Assembly: GCF_017809215.1 (NCBI RefSeq)
Contig: NZ_CP065424.1
Span: forward strand, 1,582,001 to 1,646,000
Origin: Heyndrickxia oleronia
GTDB lineage: Bacteria > Bacillota > Bacilli > Bacillales > Bacillaceae_C
Direction of reading: 5' to 3'
Length of the DNA stretch: 64,000 bases
The notes under the pieces were generated by a model. It was not told the DNA's origin. It saw only the letters and a list, made by a program, of their open reading frames with translations, and ran no database searches. Each line of letters starts with the position of its first letter. Within the stretch, counting starts at the first letter, position 1. Shown one piece after another: positions 35,066-44,691 of this stretch. A program made the translations under genes and the position numbers.

Positions 35066-36270
35066 AATATGACCGCATATTAATTCGATATGGTGAACTA
35101 TCAACAAAAGGTAAAAATAGAAACCATTTTATCACCCATTTAAAAAGAAATATTCGCAGTGTCTTAAAGGAATTTAAAGGACTTGTCATTCAAGGTGGGC
35201 ATGACCGAATGTACATTTTATTAAATGGGCATGATAGTCAACCAATAATGGAGGAACTTTCAAAAGTTTTTGGAATTCAGTCCTTTAGTTTAGCAGTAAA
35301 AACAGAAAAGAATCTTGATGAAATGAAAGATGTAGGCTTAACACTTGTTAAACAGCTGTATCAAGAAGGAATGACTTTTAAGGTTTCAACAAGACGTGGG
35401 GATAAATCATTTCAATACGATACAAATGATATCAATCATGCGATTGGCTCACATATTCTAATGAATATGGATTCAATTAACGTCAATGTAAAGAAACCCG
35501 ACATTAATCTGATTGTTGATGTCAGAAGGGATGGCGTCTATTTATCAAGTGAAATTATTCGTGGTGCAGGTGGTCTTCCAGTGGGTTCTTCTGGAAAGGC
35601 TATGTTAATGCTATCTGGAGGAATAGATAGTCCTGTTGCAGGTTATTTAACAATGAAACGCGGTGTGAAAATAGAGGCGGTTCATTTCCATAGCCCACCT
35701 TTTACTAGTGAACGTGCAAAGCAAAAAGCCATTGATCTTGCTAAAAAAATGGCCCCTTATAATGGGAATGTAAAAATGCATATTGTTCCATTTACAAAAA
35801 TTCAAGAGATTATCCATAAGGAAATTCCAGAAGGCTATTCAATGACAGCAACAAGAAGAATGATGTTAAGAATTACGGATGAAATACGACGCAAGAACAG
35901 TGGTCTTGCTATCGTAACCGGAGAAAGTTTGGGGCAGGTAGCTAGTCAAACTTTAGAAAGTATGATTGCAATTAATGATGTAACATCAACGCCAATTCTT
36001 CGTCCATTAGTCTCAATGGATAAAATAGAAATTATTGATATTGCTCAAAAGATTGATACATTTGAAATATCCAACTTACCGTATGAGGATTGTTGTACGA
36101 TCTTTACTCCTCCTGCACCAAAAACACGACCAAAACTTGATAAAATGCAGTATTTTGAAAGTAAGGTGGATTTTGATTCACTTATTCAGGAAACATTGCA
36201 AAATATAGAAACGATTAATGTTTCAACGGAAGTGAAAGAAGATATAGAGGATTTTGCGGATCTACTCTAA
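35062..36270 (+). CDS. thiI: tRNA 4-thiouridine synthase ThiI
   Basis: ThiI thiolates U8 of tRNA. A ferredoxin-like/THUMP N-terminus (1-165) is followed by the PP-loop ATPase LSGGIDSPVAGY. Like other Bacillus ThiI (402 residues) it has no C-terminal rhodanese domain, so NifZ hands over sulfur directly. Translational coupling with nifZ by a four-base overlap. A strong terminator follows. Confidence 0.96.
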   Translation: MKYDRILIRYGELSTKGKNRNHFITHLKRNIRSVLKEFKGLVIQGGHDRMYILLNGHDSQPIMEELSKVFGIQSFSLAVKTEKNLDEMKDVGLTLVKQLYQEGMTFKVSTRRGDKSFQYDTNDINHAIGSHILMNMDSINVNVKKPDINLIVDVRRDGVYLSSEIIRGAGGLPVGSSGKAMLMLSGGIDSPVAGYLTMKRGVKIEAVHFHSPPFTSERAKQKAIDLAKKMAPYNGNVKMHIVPFTKIQEIIHKEIPEGYSMTATRRMMLRITDEIRRKNSGLAIVTGESLGQVASQTLESMIAINDVTSTPILRPLVSMDKIEIIDIAQKIDTFEISNLPYEDCCTIFTPPAPKTRPKLDKMQYFESKVDFDSLIQETLQNIETINVSTEVKEDIEDFADLL

Positions 36271-36327
36271 ATTTCTTAATAAATTTTTATTCTTGCTAAA
36301 GGTAGTATTGGATAAAAGAGCCTTAAT

Positions 36328-36380
36328 AAAAACAGATTTTTTATCGACATTAATAATTTTCGGTAAAAAATCTGTTTTTT
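36328..36380 (+). terminator. terminator after thiI
   Basis: AAAACAGATTTTTTA / TAAAAAATCTGTTTT, a perfect 15-bp stem with a 20-base loop. Confidence 0.85.
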
Positions 36381-36431
36381 ATAGTGTTTGAATAAGGTAC
36401 ATTACTTGTATTATCATCAATAATGATCTTT

Positions 36432-36719
36432 TTATTGAATAAGTGTGTTGATGAATGCTATTACTATTATTACCAATACAAAGTATCCACTGTTTACCTT
36501 TTTATTTCCCTTAACAAACAAGTATCTTATAACTTCTTCAATGATTTTATAGAGAATTAACAAAAAAACAAGTAATGGAATGATCCAATACCATTGGTTT
36601 ACTCCTAATTTAATGTTTGCTGTTACAAAACTTATTATCAATAAGCCAATAATAAAAGTAATAAATGTAACCAAATCTTGTTGTGGTCGTTTAAATAACC
36701 ATTGAAATCCTTTGATCAT
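36432..36719 (-). CDS. small membrane protein, unknown function
   Basis: A 95-residue protein with three predicted membrane segments (LVTFITFIIGLLIISFV; WYWIIPLLVFLLILYKII; GYFVLVIIVIAFINTLI) separated by basic loops (MIKGFQWLFKRPQQD start; VKGNKK loop). AGAAGGAG precedes the ATG. I do not recognise the family. It stands alone between thiI and sspA. Confidence 0.75.
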   Translation of the reverse strand: MIKGFQWLFKRPQQDLVTFITFIIGLLIISFVTANIKLGVNQWYWIIPLLVFLLILYKIIEEVIRYLFVKGNKKVNSGYFVLVIIVIAFINTLIQ

Positions 36720-36995
36720 TTTACTCCTTCTTTCTACATAAGAACTACAACTAGATCGCTAGAAATTTTTAATATTTATTTATTTTAACATATTTCAATT
36801 GAGATGGAAAAAAATTACTATACCTGCAGCAGATAGTTAGGTAAATAATTGTTTTTTTAGATAAGTAACCATTCTTTTATTGCCGAACACATGAATAAAT
36901 TTGTTTAATGTGACGATAGAGTAAATAGTTAGGGAGGTATAGAAATTTTCTAGAAAAATCCTTATAAAAAAGGAAGAATTACCAATAGAAATTCC

Positions 36996-37025
36996 GTATG
37001 AAGGTTTGTGTTTTCGCACACTCTA
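36996..37025 (+). promoter_or_regulatory. sigma-G-type promoter of sspA
   Basis: A GTATG -35 (36996-37000), an 18-base spacer and a CACTCTA -10 (37019-37025) fit the forespore sigma-G consensus, directly before the SASP gene. Confidence 0.7.
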
Positions 37026-37048
37026 TACTCACAAGGAGGTGAAGACAC

Positions 37049-37243
37049 ATGCCAAACAATAATCAATTACTAGCACCAGGAGCGGAACAAGCATTAGATC
37101 AAATGAAATATGAAATTGCTCAAGAATTTGGTGTAAATCTTGGAGCAGATACAACTTCACGTGCTAACGGATCAGTTGGTGGTGAAATTACAAAACGCCT
37201 TGTATCTATGGCTGAACAACAATTAGGTGGAAGTTTTCGTTAA
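37049..37243 (+). CDS. sspA: alpha/beta-type small acid-soluble spore protein
   Basis: SASPs coat and protect spore DNA and supply amino acids at germination. The 64-residue sequence contains the DNA-binding conserved segments ([20 protein letters not shown] and [16 protein letters not shown]) and the GPR protease site [18 protein letters not shown] precedes the ATG. A sigma-G-like promoter lies upstream. Position after thiI matches B. subtilis sspA. Confidence 0.96.
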   Translation: MPNNNQLLAPGAEQALDQMKYEIAQEFGVNLGADTTSRANGSVGGEITKRLVSMAEQQLGGSFR

Positions 37244-37262
37244 AAAATTTAATACTTTGGCT

Positions 37263-37292
37263 TAGGGAAGCGGCATAACCCGCTTCCCTATT
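37263..37292 (+). terminator. terminator after sspA
   Basis: TAGGGAAGCGG / CCGCTTCCCTA stem, then TTTGTG. Strong stem with a weak T tract. Confidence 0.8.
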
Positions 37293-37407
37293 TGTGTTCC
37301 TCTCTCTTGGTTAACTATTTTAAATTTTAAAATTATTTAGTATAATATTAAATAGAGTAATGAGTTTGAGGATTTTATCACCTAATTATTTGTAAGGGGG
37401 AAACATT

Positions 37408-38994
37408 ATGAAGCGTGAAGATTTATTAGCACCTAAAGAGTACAATATTGTTGAAGAGATAGAAAAATATGCATCTAGTCCTTCAAAATTAGCCATTAAA
37501 TGGGTGAATGAATTAGGTGAAACTAAAGAAATTACATACAAAGAATTAATAAATAAGGTAAATAAAACGGGGAATGTTTTTTTAGAGAATGGACTTAAAA
37601 AAGGAGATACTATATTAGTCATCATTCCAAGAATAATTGAAGCTTATCAAGTGTATCTAGCAGCATTAAAAACAGGAATAGTTGTTATTCCATGTTCAGA
37701 AATGTTAAAAACGAAAGATTTACAGTATCGTATTGAACATGGAGATGTAAAAGGAGTCGTTTCATATTTTCCTTATATTGAAGAGGTTAATCAAGTAAAA
37801 AATTCTAATAAGCTTAAACATTTTGTGATAGGAAAAGAGACAAATGATTGGCTTCTATTAGATCAATTAATGGAGAATGCAAGTGATGAATTAGATGTAG
37901 CAAAAACATTACAGGATGATATGGCATTTCTCTCTTATACATCAGGGACAACAGGAAATCCCAAAGGTGTGGTACACACTCATGGATGGGGCTATGCCCA
38001 TTTGCGAACTGCTGCACCTCATTGGCTTGGTATTAAAGAAGATGATATTGTTTGGGCAACAGCTGGTCCAGGATGGCAAAAATGGATTTGGAGCCCCTTT
38101 CTTTCTGTATTAGGATCAGGTGCAACCGGTCTCGTTTATTATGGTAAATTCGAACCTAAAACCTATTTAAATCTTCTTGATAAATATGGTGTGAATGTTC
38201 TATGCTGTACGCCAACAGAATATCGTCTAATGGCTAAAGTTGATAATTTAGCCGACTATCAGCTGAAGCAACTGCATAGTGCTGTTTCTGCAGGAGAACC
38301 ATTAAATAGAGAAGTAATAGACACTTTTGAAAAGCATTTTCAAGTAACAGTACGTGATGGATATGGACAAACGGAAAATACATTATTAGTTGGTGTAACA
38401 AAAGGGATGAAAGTAAAACCTGGATCAATGGGGAAACCGACACCCGGAAATCGTGTGGAAGTGATTGATGAACATGGTGTACCATGCAATATAGGTGAAG
38501 TCGGAGATATCGCCGTTCATATTGAAACACCCGCATTATTTCAAAAGTATTATAAAGATCCTGAACGTACGGCTATGCAATTTAGAGGTGACTATTATAT
38601 TACAGGAGATAAAGCGAAAGTAGATGAGGATGGTTATCTTTGGTTTGAAGGACGGTCTGATGATATTATTATCAGTTCTGGGTATACGATCGGACCATTT
38701 GAAGTGGAGGATGCGCTTGTAAAACATCCAGTAGTTAAGGAATGTGCAGTTGTCGCAAGTCCAGATGATGTACGCGGGAATATTGTCAAAGCCTATGTCG
38801 TACTAAGAGATGGAGTCGTTGATTTGGATAAAGAGAGCCTAGTTAAAGCATTACAGGATCATGTGAAAGACTTGACAGCACCTTATAAATATCCTCGTGA
38901 AATAGAATTTATAGATGAATTGCCGAAAACAACTTCTGGTAAAATAAGGAGAATTGAACTGAGACTTAAGGAATATGAAAAATTAAATAAATAA
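37408..38994 (+). CDS. ytcI: acyl-CoA synthetase YtcI (AMP-forming)
   Basis: ANL-superfamily ligase related to acetyl-CoA synthetase that activates a short or medium acyl acid with ATP and CoA. Adenylation motif SYTSGTTGNPKG, core GYGQTEN and catalytic C-terminal PKTTSGKIRR are present; length 528. In B. subtilis the gene follows sspA, as here. The lysine in TSGK could be acetylated by AcuA as in AcsA, but this is inference. The substrate cannot be read from sequence. AGGGGG precedes the ATG. Confidence 0.9.
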   Translation: MKREDLLAPKEYNIVEEIEKYASSPSKLAIKWVNELGETKEITYKELINKVNKTGNVFLENGLKKGDTILVIIPRIIEAYQVYLAALKTGIVVIPCSEMLKTKDLQYRIEHGDVKGVVSYFPYIEEVNQVKNSNKLKHFVIGKETNDWLLLDQLMENASDELDVAKTLQDDMAFLSYTSGTTGNPKGVVHTHGWGYAHLRTAAPHWLGIKEDDIVWATAGPGWQKWIWSPFLSVLGSGATGLVYYGKFEPKTYLNLLDKYGVNVLCCTPTEYRLMAKVDNLADYQLKQLHSAVSAGEPLNREVIDTFEKHFQVTVRDGYGQTENTLLVGVTKGMKVKPGSMGKPTPGNRVEVIDEHGVPCNIGEVGDIAVHIETPALFQKYYKDPERTAMQFRGDYYITGDKAKVDEDGYLWFEGRSDDIIISSGYTIGPFEVEDALVKHPVVKECAVVASPDDVRGNIVKAYVVLRDGVVDLDKESLVKALQDHVKDLTAPYKYPREIEFIDELPKTTSGKIRRIELRLKEYEKLNK

Positions 38995-39009
38995 ATGTAT
39001 GAGCAGATG

Positions 39010-39048
39010 AAGCTGTTTGAAGATAAGTCAAACAGCTTTATCTGTTTT
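39010..39048 (+). terminator. terminator after ytcI
   Basis: AAGCTGTTTGA / TCAAACAGCTT stem, then a T-rich stretch. Confidence 0.88.
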
Positions 39049-39235
39049 CTATTCTCCTAGTATAATGGCGAAATAAAAATAACTTCGCGATTATCAACGG
39101 CTGAAGGCAATATAGTAAGAAGTTTACTCTATTAAAATTTTTGTCTAAAAATATTGTTAAAAAAGGATTGTATTCATAAATGTTACGTTTTAAAATAGTA
39201 ATTATTTCGAAAATCTAAAGAATAGAGGAATTTGG

Positions 39236-40165
39236 ATGAAACATGGGGAAAAAATAGGTGTTTTTTATGCTGCCTTTTCATACATTATTTGGGGAGTTCT
39301 CCCGGTATATTGGAAATGGCTCAGCAGTGTATCTGCTGAAGAAATATTAGCAAATCGGATATTTTGGTCTTTTATATTTATGCTTGTGCTTTTAGCCGTA
39401 ACTAAAAAGTGGAAGGTATTTTTACAAACATTAAAAGGTTTAAAGGTCAATAAAAAGGTATTTCTTTCACTTATTTTAGCCTCTCTTCTCATTACTGCGA
39501 ATTGGTTTATTTATATATGGGCCGTTAATGAGAATCATATCGTGGAAACAAGTCTTGGCTATTATATTAATCCACTTATAAGCATATTATTAGGGGTTTT
39601 CATTCTAAAAGAAAAACTGAATAAAGCACAAATCATCTCATTCTGTATTGCTGCACTTGGTGTATTAATATTAACGATTTCCTATGGCGATTTTCCTTGG
39701 ATATCTTTTAGTCTAGCAATAACTTTTGGACTTTATGGATTAGTAAAAAAGATGATTAAAGTAGATTCTGCAATCGGTCTAACGCTGGAAACTATGACAG
39801 TTGCTCCACTTGCGTTAATATATATGATTTATCTATTGTTTACTAGCAATTTTTCATTTTTAAATGGATCGTTAAAAATCGATCTTCTACTAATTGGAGC
39901 TGGGGCAGCTACAGCGATTCCATTACTCTTATTTGCTAAAGGAGCTCAAAGAATTCCTTTGTATTTATTAGGATTTCTCCAGTATATTGCCCCAACGATT
40001 ATGCTTATTCTAGGTGTACTTGTCTATCACGAACACTTTAGTACTGCACACATGATTGCATTTATTTGCATATGGACTGCAGCTATTGTTCTATCAATTG
40101 GCAATTCAAAATGGTTTATAAGTTTGACGAATCGTATCAAAAAAGATAAAAGCTTCAGTGCATAG
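39236..40165 (+). CDS. rarD: RarD, EamA-family permease
   Basis: Ten predicted membrane segments in two EamA halves. The start MKHGEKIGVFYAAFSYIIWGVLPVYWKWL and FIYIWAVNENHIVETSLGYYINPL are hallmarks of the RarD subfamily (309 residues), once linked to chloramphenicol sensitivity; the real substrate is unknown. AGAGGAA precedes the ATG. It lies between ytcI and the convergent nadK2; this gene is not at this place in B. subtilis as far as I recall. Confidence 0.88.
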   Translation: MKHGEKIGVFYAAFSYIIWGVLPVYWKWLSSVSAEEILANRIFWSFIFMLVLLAVTKKWKVFLQTLKGLKVNKKVFLSLILASLLITANWFIYIWAVNENHIVETSLGYYINPLISILLGVFILKEKLNKAQIISFCIAALGVLILTISYGDFPWISFSLAITFGLYGLVKKMIKVDSAIGLTLETMTVAPLALIYMIYLLFTSNFSFLNGSLKIDLLLIGAGAATAIPLLLFAKGAQRIPLYLLGFLQYIAPTIMLILGVLVYHEHFSTAHMIAFICIWTAAIVLSIGNSKWFISLTNRIKKDKSFSA

Positions 40166-40167
40166 AA

Positions 40168-40196
40168 AGGAGCAATCCATAGTGATTGCTCTTTTC
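40168..40196. terminator. terminator between rarD and nadK2
   Basis: GGAGCAATC / GATTGCTC stem with flanking A and T runs. Confidence 0.88.
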
Positions 40197-40246
40197 TATT
40201 AGTAACTTGATCAAATTTTGTTTTTAGAAGGGTAAGATTGTTTTAT

Positions 40247-41044
40247 TTATAAAAAAATTCTTTGCACTTTTTCCCAGAAAGAATTATCTTTTAATTTTAC
40301 AGTTTTAATTTTTTTATCGTTTAATGAGATATCAATTTTATCAACATGTTGAATACTGATTGCTTCATTATCCATCCCCATGATAGGATAATCATTTCCA
40401 GACTGGACGACTTTTAGTGTTAGTTTTCTGCTACCACTGAGAATAAATGAGGAGCCTAATGTTCGATATTGATTATTATTGAGTGATGCCAACTCGCTTA
40501 CCTGTATACAAGGAAGAAGTGGATCAACAATCGCACCATTCACGGATTTATTATATGCTGTACTCCCGGTTGGTGTGGCAATTAATAATCCATCTCCTCT
40601 AAAGGTTTCAAAGAGGAGGTCGTCGATGTAAACGTCCATGACAAATGTTTTAATAATGCTAGATCGGATGCTAAATTCATTTAAGCAATAAAACGATCCT
40701 TGTTGATCAATATTGACTTGAATAATTGGGTATCTTCTTACTTCGATTTTATCCTTGTTCATCGCTTCAACCATTTCGGATAGGTCATCAATATGAAAAT
40801 CACAATACATACCTAAACGATCCTTTGTTGATACCCCTACATATAAACAATCATCTCTAAATCCAGATTTACGAACAGCTTGCAAAAAGGTGCCATCACT
40901 ACCAACACTTACGATAATATTAGCGTCTCGATCATTATCAACGATATGAAAGTCATATTGAATCGCGGTCTTTTTTAGTAATTCTACTTTTTCTTCTATA
41001 TCTTGTTGATTACTATAAAAATAAATATTTCTCCGTTCAGACAT
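40247..41044 (-). CDS. nadK2: NAD kinase 2
   Basis: NAD kinase makes NADP. The GGDG signature reads GSDGTFLQAV here, with Ser in place of the second Gly; the second motif region FETFRGDGLLIATPTGSTAYNKSVNGAIV is fully conserved. Length 265, as for Bacillus YtdI/PpnKB. GAAAGGGGTTTCTAT precedes the ATG. Divergent from sppA. Confidence 0.93.
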   Translation of the reverse strand: MSERRNIYFYSNQQDIEEKVELLKKTAIQYDFHIVDNDRDANIIVSVGSDGTFLQAVRKSGFRDDCLYVGVSTKDRLGMYCDFHIDDLSEMVEAMNKDKIEVRRYPIIQVNIDQQGSFYCLNEFSIRSSIIKTFVMDVYIDDLLFETFRGDGLLIATPTGSTAYNKSVNGAIVDPLLPCIQVSELASLNNNQYRTLGSSFILSGSRKLTLKVVQSGNDYPIMGMDNEAISIQHVDKIDISLNDKKIKTVKLKDNSFWEKVQRIFL

Positions 41045-41150
41045 ATAGAAACCCCTTTCTATTCTTTCTGTTTTAACGATTTCTAAAATCTTGCAATTAG
41101 GTATACAATTAGTTTACCATTTTTACATAGGAAAAGGGAGGAGATGACAA

Positions 41151-42158
41151 ATGAATAAAAAAAGATGGGCTGCATTAGCTATTGCAGTATTTCTATTTGG
41201 TGTTTCTATTATTGTGAATGTAGCAACTGTAGCTTTCACGACTGACATAACGTCAATTTTTGATGAAATATTCACCAAGCCTGAACGATCATTTTCCGAG
41301 GAAATTATTGAGGATGGAAATGAATTGAGGAAAGTAGCTGTTCTTGATGTAGAGGGAGTGATTCAGGATACTGGAAGTAGTTCATTGCTTGATAGTAGTA
41401 CATATAATCACAAAGGATTTATGGAACAACTTAATTATGTAAAAGATAATAATGATATAAAGGCAGTTATTTTAAGAGTGAATTCTCCTGGTGGAGGGGT
41501 TGTTGAGTCCGCTGAGATTCATGACAAAATTATCGAAATTCAAAAGGAATCGAAAAAGCCAGTGTATGTATCAATGGGAGCAATGGCGGCTTCAGGTGGA
41601 TATTATATTTCTGCTCCAGCAGAAAAAATCTTCGCCACTCCTGAAACGATGACAGGTTCGCTTGGAGTGATTATGCAAGGAATTAACTACTCTGAACTTG
41701 CTAAAAATTTCGGGGTTGATTTTGTAACTATTAAAAGTGGACCTTATAAGGATATCATGAGCTCATCAAGAAAAATGACAGAAGATGAGAAGAAAATTAT
41801 TCAAAACATGGTTAATAATTCATATGAAGGATTTGTTCGTGTAATAGCTGAAGGTAGACACTTGACTGAAAAAGATGTTCGTAAGATTGCCGATGGTCGA
41901 GTTTACGATGGAAGACAGGCAAAGGATCTCAATTTAATTGATGATTTCGGTTATCTAGATGATGTTATTGAGCGAGTAAAAAAGGATTATCATTTAAAAA
42001 ATGCAGAAGTAGTTCGCTTTTCAAATAATGGGGGATTCGGATCACTTTTTTCTTTGACTGCTCAAAAGTTAATGGGGCGAGAAGCCGAGGCGACAGGCTT
42101 ATTAAAAATGTTATCCCAACCTAATGCTCCTAGATTGATGTACATGTATTCCGAATAA
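41151..42158 (+). CDS. sppA: signal peptide peptidase SppA
   Basis: A membrane-anchored serine protease that degrades cleaved signal peptides. One N-terminal membrane helix (8-30) precedes the S49 domain. The nucleophile region AMAASGGYYIS and the general-base lysine in IKSGPYKDIMS fit the Ser-Lys dyad. Length 335. AGGGAGGAG precedes the ATG. Ahead of yteJ by 12 bases, the same order as in B. subtilis. Confidence 0.95.
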   Translation: MNKKRWAALAIAVFLFGVSIIVNVATVAFTTDITSIFDEIFTKPERSFSEEIIEDGNELRKVAVLDVEGVIQDTGSSSLLDSSTYNHKGFMEQLNYVKDNNDIKAVILRVNSPGGGVVESAEIHDKIIEIQKESKKPVYVSMGAMAASGGYYISAPAEKIFATPETMTGSLGVIMQGINYSELAKNFGVDFVTIKSGPYKDIMSSSRKMTEDEKKIIQNMVNNSYEGFVRVIAEGRHLTEKDVRKIADGRVYDGRQAKDLNLIDDFGYLDDVIERVKKDYHLKNAEVVRFSNNGGFGSLFSLTAQKLMGREAEATGLLKMLSQPNAPRLMYMYSE

Positions 42159-42170
42159 GGAGGGAGTAGA

Positions 42171-42695
42171 ATGACAGAAGGTACTAATGTTGAGCAGGAA
42201 ATACAGTTAGATGCTGGATCACAAGGAGATGTTATAAATACTCTTCAGAATCACATGGAATACGAGTATGCTGGATTTTGGATGAGATTTTGGGCCTATC
42301 TTCTCGATTTAGTTGTTATCGCGAGTATTGAACGATTGATCATCAAGCCCGTTTTCAGAGTAGCAGATTTATCCTTTGATTCCAGTATGTTTTCTCCATT
42401 TACTATTGCTTCAGTGTTAATTTTTTATTTATATTTTATTCTTATGACAAAATACTTTCATGCAACAATTGGTAAAATGGTTTTTGGATTGAGGGTTATA
42501 TCCTTAAAAGAAGAAAGTAGGCTTTCATGGCTGACAATTATTTTTCGTGAAGGAATTGGCCGATATATCTCCGTTCTCATTAAATTATTATACTTACTCG
42601 TTGCATTTACACCGAAAAAGCAAGCCCTGCATGATATTTTTGCAGATACCTCAGTGATATATGAACGTGTAAGAAAACAATTTCAACCTGCTTGA
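42171..42695 (+). CDS. yteJ: RDD-family membrane protein YteJ
   Basis: An RDD domain with three membrane segments, beginning YAGFWMRFWAYLLDLVVIASIERLI (the R and DD positions in FWMRFWAYLLD) and containing GKMVFGLRVISL. RDD proteins are of unsettled function; some work as Na+/H+ antiporters. In B. subtilis YteJ partners SppA. Length 174. AAGGAGGG precedes the ATG, twelve bases after the sppA stop. A terminator follows. Confidence 0.9.
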   Translation: MTEGTNVEQEIQLDAGSQGDVINTLQNHMEYEYAGFWMRFWAYLLDLVVIASIERLIIKPVFRVADLSFDSSMFSPFTIASVLIFYLYFILMTKYFHATIGKMVFGLRVISLKEESRLSWLTIIFREGIGRYISVLIKLLYLLVAFTPKKQALHDIFADTSVIYERVRKQFQPA

Positions 42696-42701
42696 TTTTT
42701 T

Positions 42702-42727
42702 ACCCGCTAACAGCGGGTTTATTTTTT
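42702..42727 (+). terminator. terminator after yteJ
   Basis: ACCCGC / GCGGGT stem with TTATTTTTTT. It lies inside the longest open frame of ytfI and so supports the later ytfI start. Confidence 0.88.
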
Positions 42728-42769
42728 TGCTCCTTTGACGATAATGGTAGGCTGAAAGGTTGTGAAAAA

Positions 42770-43447
42770 ATGATCGTTGCTCTCATTATCATTGCAATTA
42801 TTTTCCTTTTATTTTTGGTTATTTGGTTTACAACGGTCAGCATTTTAATTGATTTTTCCCATAGACAAGACGATGATCATTTAATCATTCAACTGATTAT
42901 TTGGAAGGTGATCCGTTACAAGATAAAAGTGCCAAAAATCAAAGTAGAACAAGATGAACCTACCATCACCTTTAAAAAGGAAACAAATACAGGAGCAAAT
43001 GAGCACAGTGAAATTACTCCTGAAGAAATTTCAGATAAGCTAGCTGATTTTAAGGAGCTGCTTGAGCATGTTCTTGGTTTAAAAACCATCATTTCTAAAT
43101 TTTTAAAGAGAATTAAAGTTGAACAGCTGGAATGGTATACAACTATTGGTCTTAAAGATGCAGCACTTACTGGGAAAATGACCGGTGTTATTTGGGCAGT
43201 AAAGGGTCTACTGATTGCCTTTCTTAGTATGCATATGAATCTTATTCAATTACCTACTTATTCAGTTACGCCCTCCTTTCAAATACCTTTATCTGAAACA
43301 ACACTAAAATGTATGTTTAAATTACGAATCGGGAATGCTATTCTAGCAGGATTAAAAGTATTTAAGTTTTGGAGAGGCGGTAAGGGATCATTTAGAACTA
43401 AACCTTTATCGAAAGTATCGAAGGAAGATCCTGGTCAATCCATGTAA
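42770..43447 (+). CDS. ytfI: YtfI, DUF2953 protein
   Basis: A DUF2953 protein: one N-terminal membrane helix (MIVALIIIAIIFLLFLVIWFTT), then a soluble region with LIIQLIIWKVIRYKIKVPKI and the C-terminal WYTTIGLKDAALTGKMTGVIWAVKG. Function is unknown; ytfI-ytfJ form a sporulation-linked pair in B. subtilis. I chose ATG 42770 after AAAGGTTG because a terminator precedes it, giving 225 residues. Confidence 0.88.
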   Translation: MIVALIIIAIIFLLFLVIWFTTVSILIDFSHRQDDDHLIIQLIIWKVIRYKIKVPKIKVEQDEPTITFKKETNTGANEHSEITPEEISDKLADFKELLEHVLGLKTIISKFLKRIKVEQLEWYTTIGLKDAALTGKMTGVIWAVKGLLIAFLSMHMNLIQLPTYSVTPSFQIPLSETTLKCMFKLRIGNAILAGLKVFKFWRGGKGSFRTKPLSKVSKEDPGQSM

Positions 43448-43469
43448 ACAAATTGATAGGAGGATTTCT

Positions 43470-43940
43470 ATGAGTGAACATCCGATTGAAGGATTAATGT
43501 CAGCTGCAATGGAAAACTTAAAGGAAATGATTGATGTTAATACCATTATTGGGGATCCTGTTGAAACACCGGATGGAAGTGTGATTTTAACTGTATCAAA
43601 AGTTGGATTTGGATTTGCAGCTGGAGGAAGTCAATTTAATGCAAGTGGGAAATCTGAGTCTGGTAGTCAAGGACAAGGAAGTAAAAACGAACTGCCATTT
43701 GGTGGAGGTAGTGGGGGTGGAGTTTCGATTACACCGATTGCCTTTCTGATAGTAAACTCTCAAGGGGTAAAAATGCTTCATCTTGATGAAGGTACACATT
43801 TGCTAGAAAAAATATTAGATGTAGCACCTAGTGTAGTAGATAAAATTCAGGCAATGATGAAGAAAAATAATCAGAATACAGGTTCGAACGGGTGGAAAAA
43901 TCATCAGCCATCTACTCAGAAACAAGATTTTGACTTTTAA
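43470..43940 (+). CDS. ytfJ: sporulation protein YtfJ (GerW family)
   Basis: GerW-family protein needed for germinant receptor function in some spore formers. The N-terminal HPIEGLMSAAMENLKEMIDVNTIIGDP and VSKVGFGFAAGGSQF are signature segments; a glycine-rich loop (GGGSGGG) precedes VSITPIAFLIV. Length 156. TAGGAGGATT precedes the ATG. Cotranscribed with ytfI (22 bases apart). Confidence 0.93.
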   Translation: MSEHPIEGLMSAAMENLKEMIDVNTIIGDPVETPDGSVILTVSKVGFGFAAGGSQFNASGKSESGSQGQGSKNELPFGGGSGGGVSITPIAFLIVNSQGVKMLHLDEGTHLLEKILDVAPSVVDKIQAMMKKNNQNTGSNGWKNHQPSTQKQDFDF

Positions 43941-43961
43941 ACTCGCCAATGGCGAGTTTTT
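43939..43961 (+). terminator. terminator after ytfJ
   Basis: AAACTCGCC / GGCGAGTTTTT, an 8-bp stem with AAT loop. Confidence 0.9.
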
Positions 43962-44027
43962 AATTGGAAAAAATATAAATAGTTCAGTATGATAAAGAGA
44001 GATGAGTAAATAAAGGAGGAAATGAAT

Positions 44028-44528
44028 ATGACGAATGTTACATTTAAAGGAAATCCGGTTACAATTTTAGGGAATGAAGTAAAGGTCGGTGATCAAGCAC
44101 CAAACTTTACAGTTTTAGCAAACGATCTTTCAGAAGTAACTCTTAATGATACAAAAGGTAAGGTACGTCTTATCAGTGTTGTACCTTCTGTTGATACTGG
44201 TGTTTGTGATGCTCAAACACGTAAATTTAATGAAGAAGCCTCTAAATTAAATGGTGTAGAAGTTTTAACGATTTCAGTTGATCTACCTTTTGCTCAAAGT
44301 CGTTGGTGTGCAGCAAGTGGTCTTGATAACGTTCAAACTTTTTCTGACCACCGTGATTTATCTTTTGGTGAAGCATATGGTGTTATAATGAAAGAATTAC
44401 GCTTACTTGCTCGTTCTGTGTTTGTTGTGGATAGTAATGACAAGATTACATATGTAGAATATGTTAGTGAAGGAACGAATCATCCTAATTATGAAAAAGC
44501 AATTGAGGCTGTTAAGCAAGCAAAGTAA
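44028..44528 (+). CDS. tpx: thiol peroxidase
   Basis: A 2-Cys peroxiredoxin that reduces peroxides with thioredoxin. The peroxidatic cysteine lies in [14 protein letters not shown] and the resolving one in [13 protein letters not shown] chose the second ATG (44028, MTNVTFKG), eight bases after AAAGGAGGA, over ATG 44022, which is almost touching that site; 166 residues. Followed by a terminator and ytxK. Confidence 0.95.
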   Translation: MTNVTFKGNPVTILGNEVKVGDQAPNFTVLANDLSEVTLNDTKGKVRLISVVPSVDTGVCDAQTRKFNEEASKLNGVEVLTISVDLPFAQSRWCAASGLDNVQTFSDHRDLSFGEAYGVIMKELRLLARSVFVVDSNDKITYVEYVSEGTNHPNYEKAIEAVKQAK

Positions 44529-44605
44529 TTAAAAGTAAGAATTATGCGGATAGGTAATAGGTTAAAACGTAGATTTTAACTAATCTTTGCGAAAGAACCT
44601 TCTAA

Positions 44606-44647
44606 AAAGAGGGTGTCCCATTTTATCTGATGGGTCATCCTCTTTTA
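44606..44647 (+). terminator. terminator after tpx
   Basis: AAAGAGGGTGTCCCAT pairs with ATGGGTCATCCTCTTTT with small bulges. Confidence 0.85.
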
Positions 44648-44691
44648 TGTTGATTGAAGAATTTGTAGAGAGAAGGAAAAGGAGGAAAAAC

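Noticed and set aside
44536..44605. Another copy of the MITE-like repeat after tpx
   Set aside because: A piece reading ATCTTTGCGAAAGAACCTT resembles the right end, but the rest does not align.
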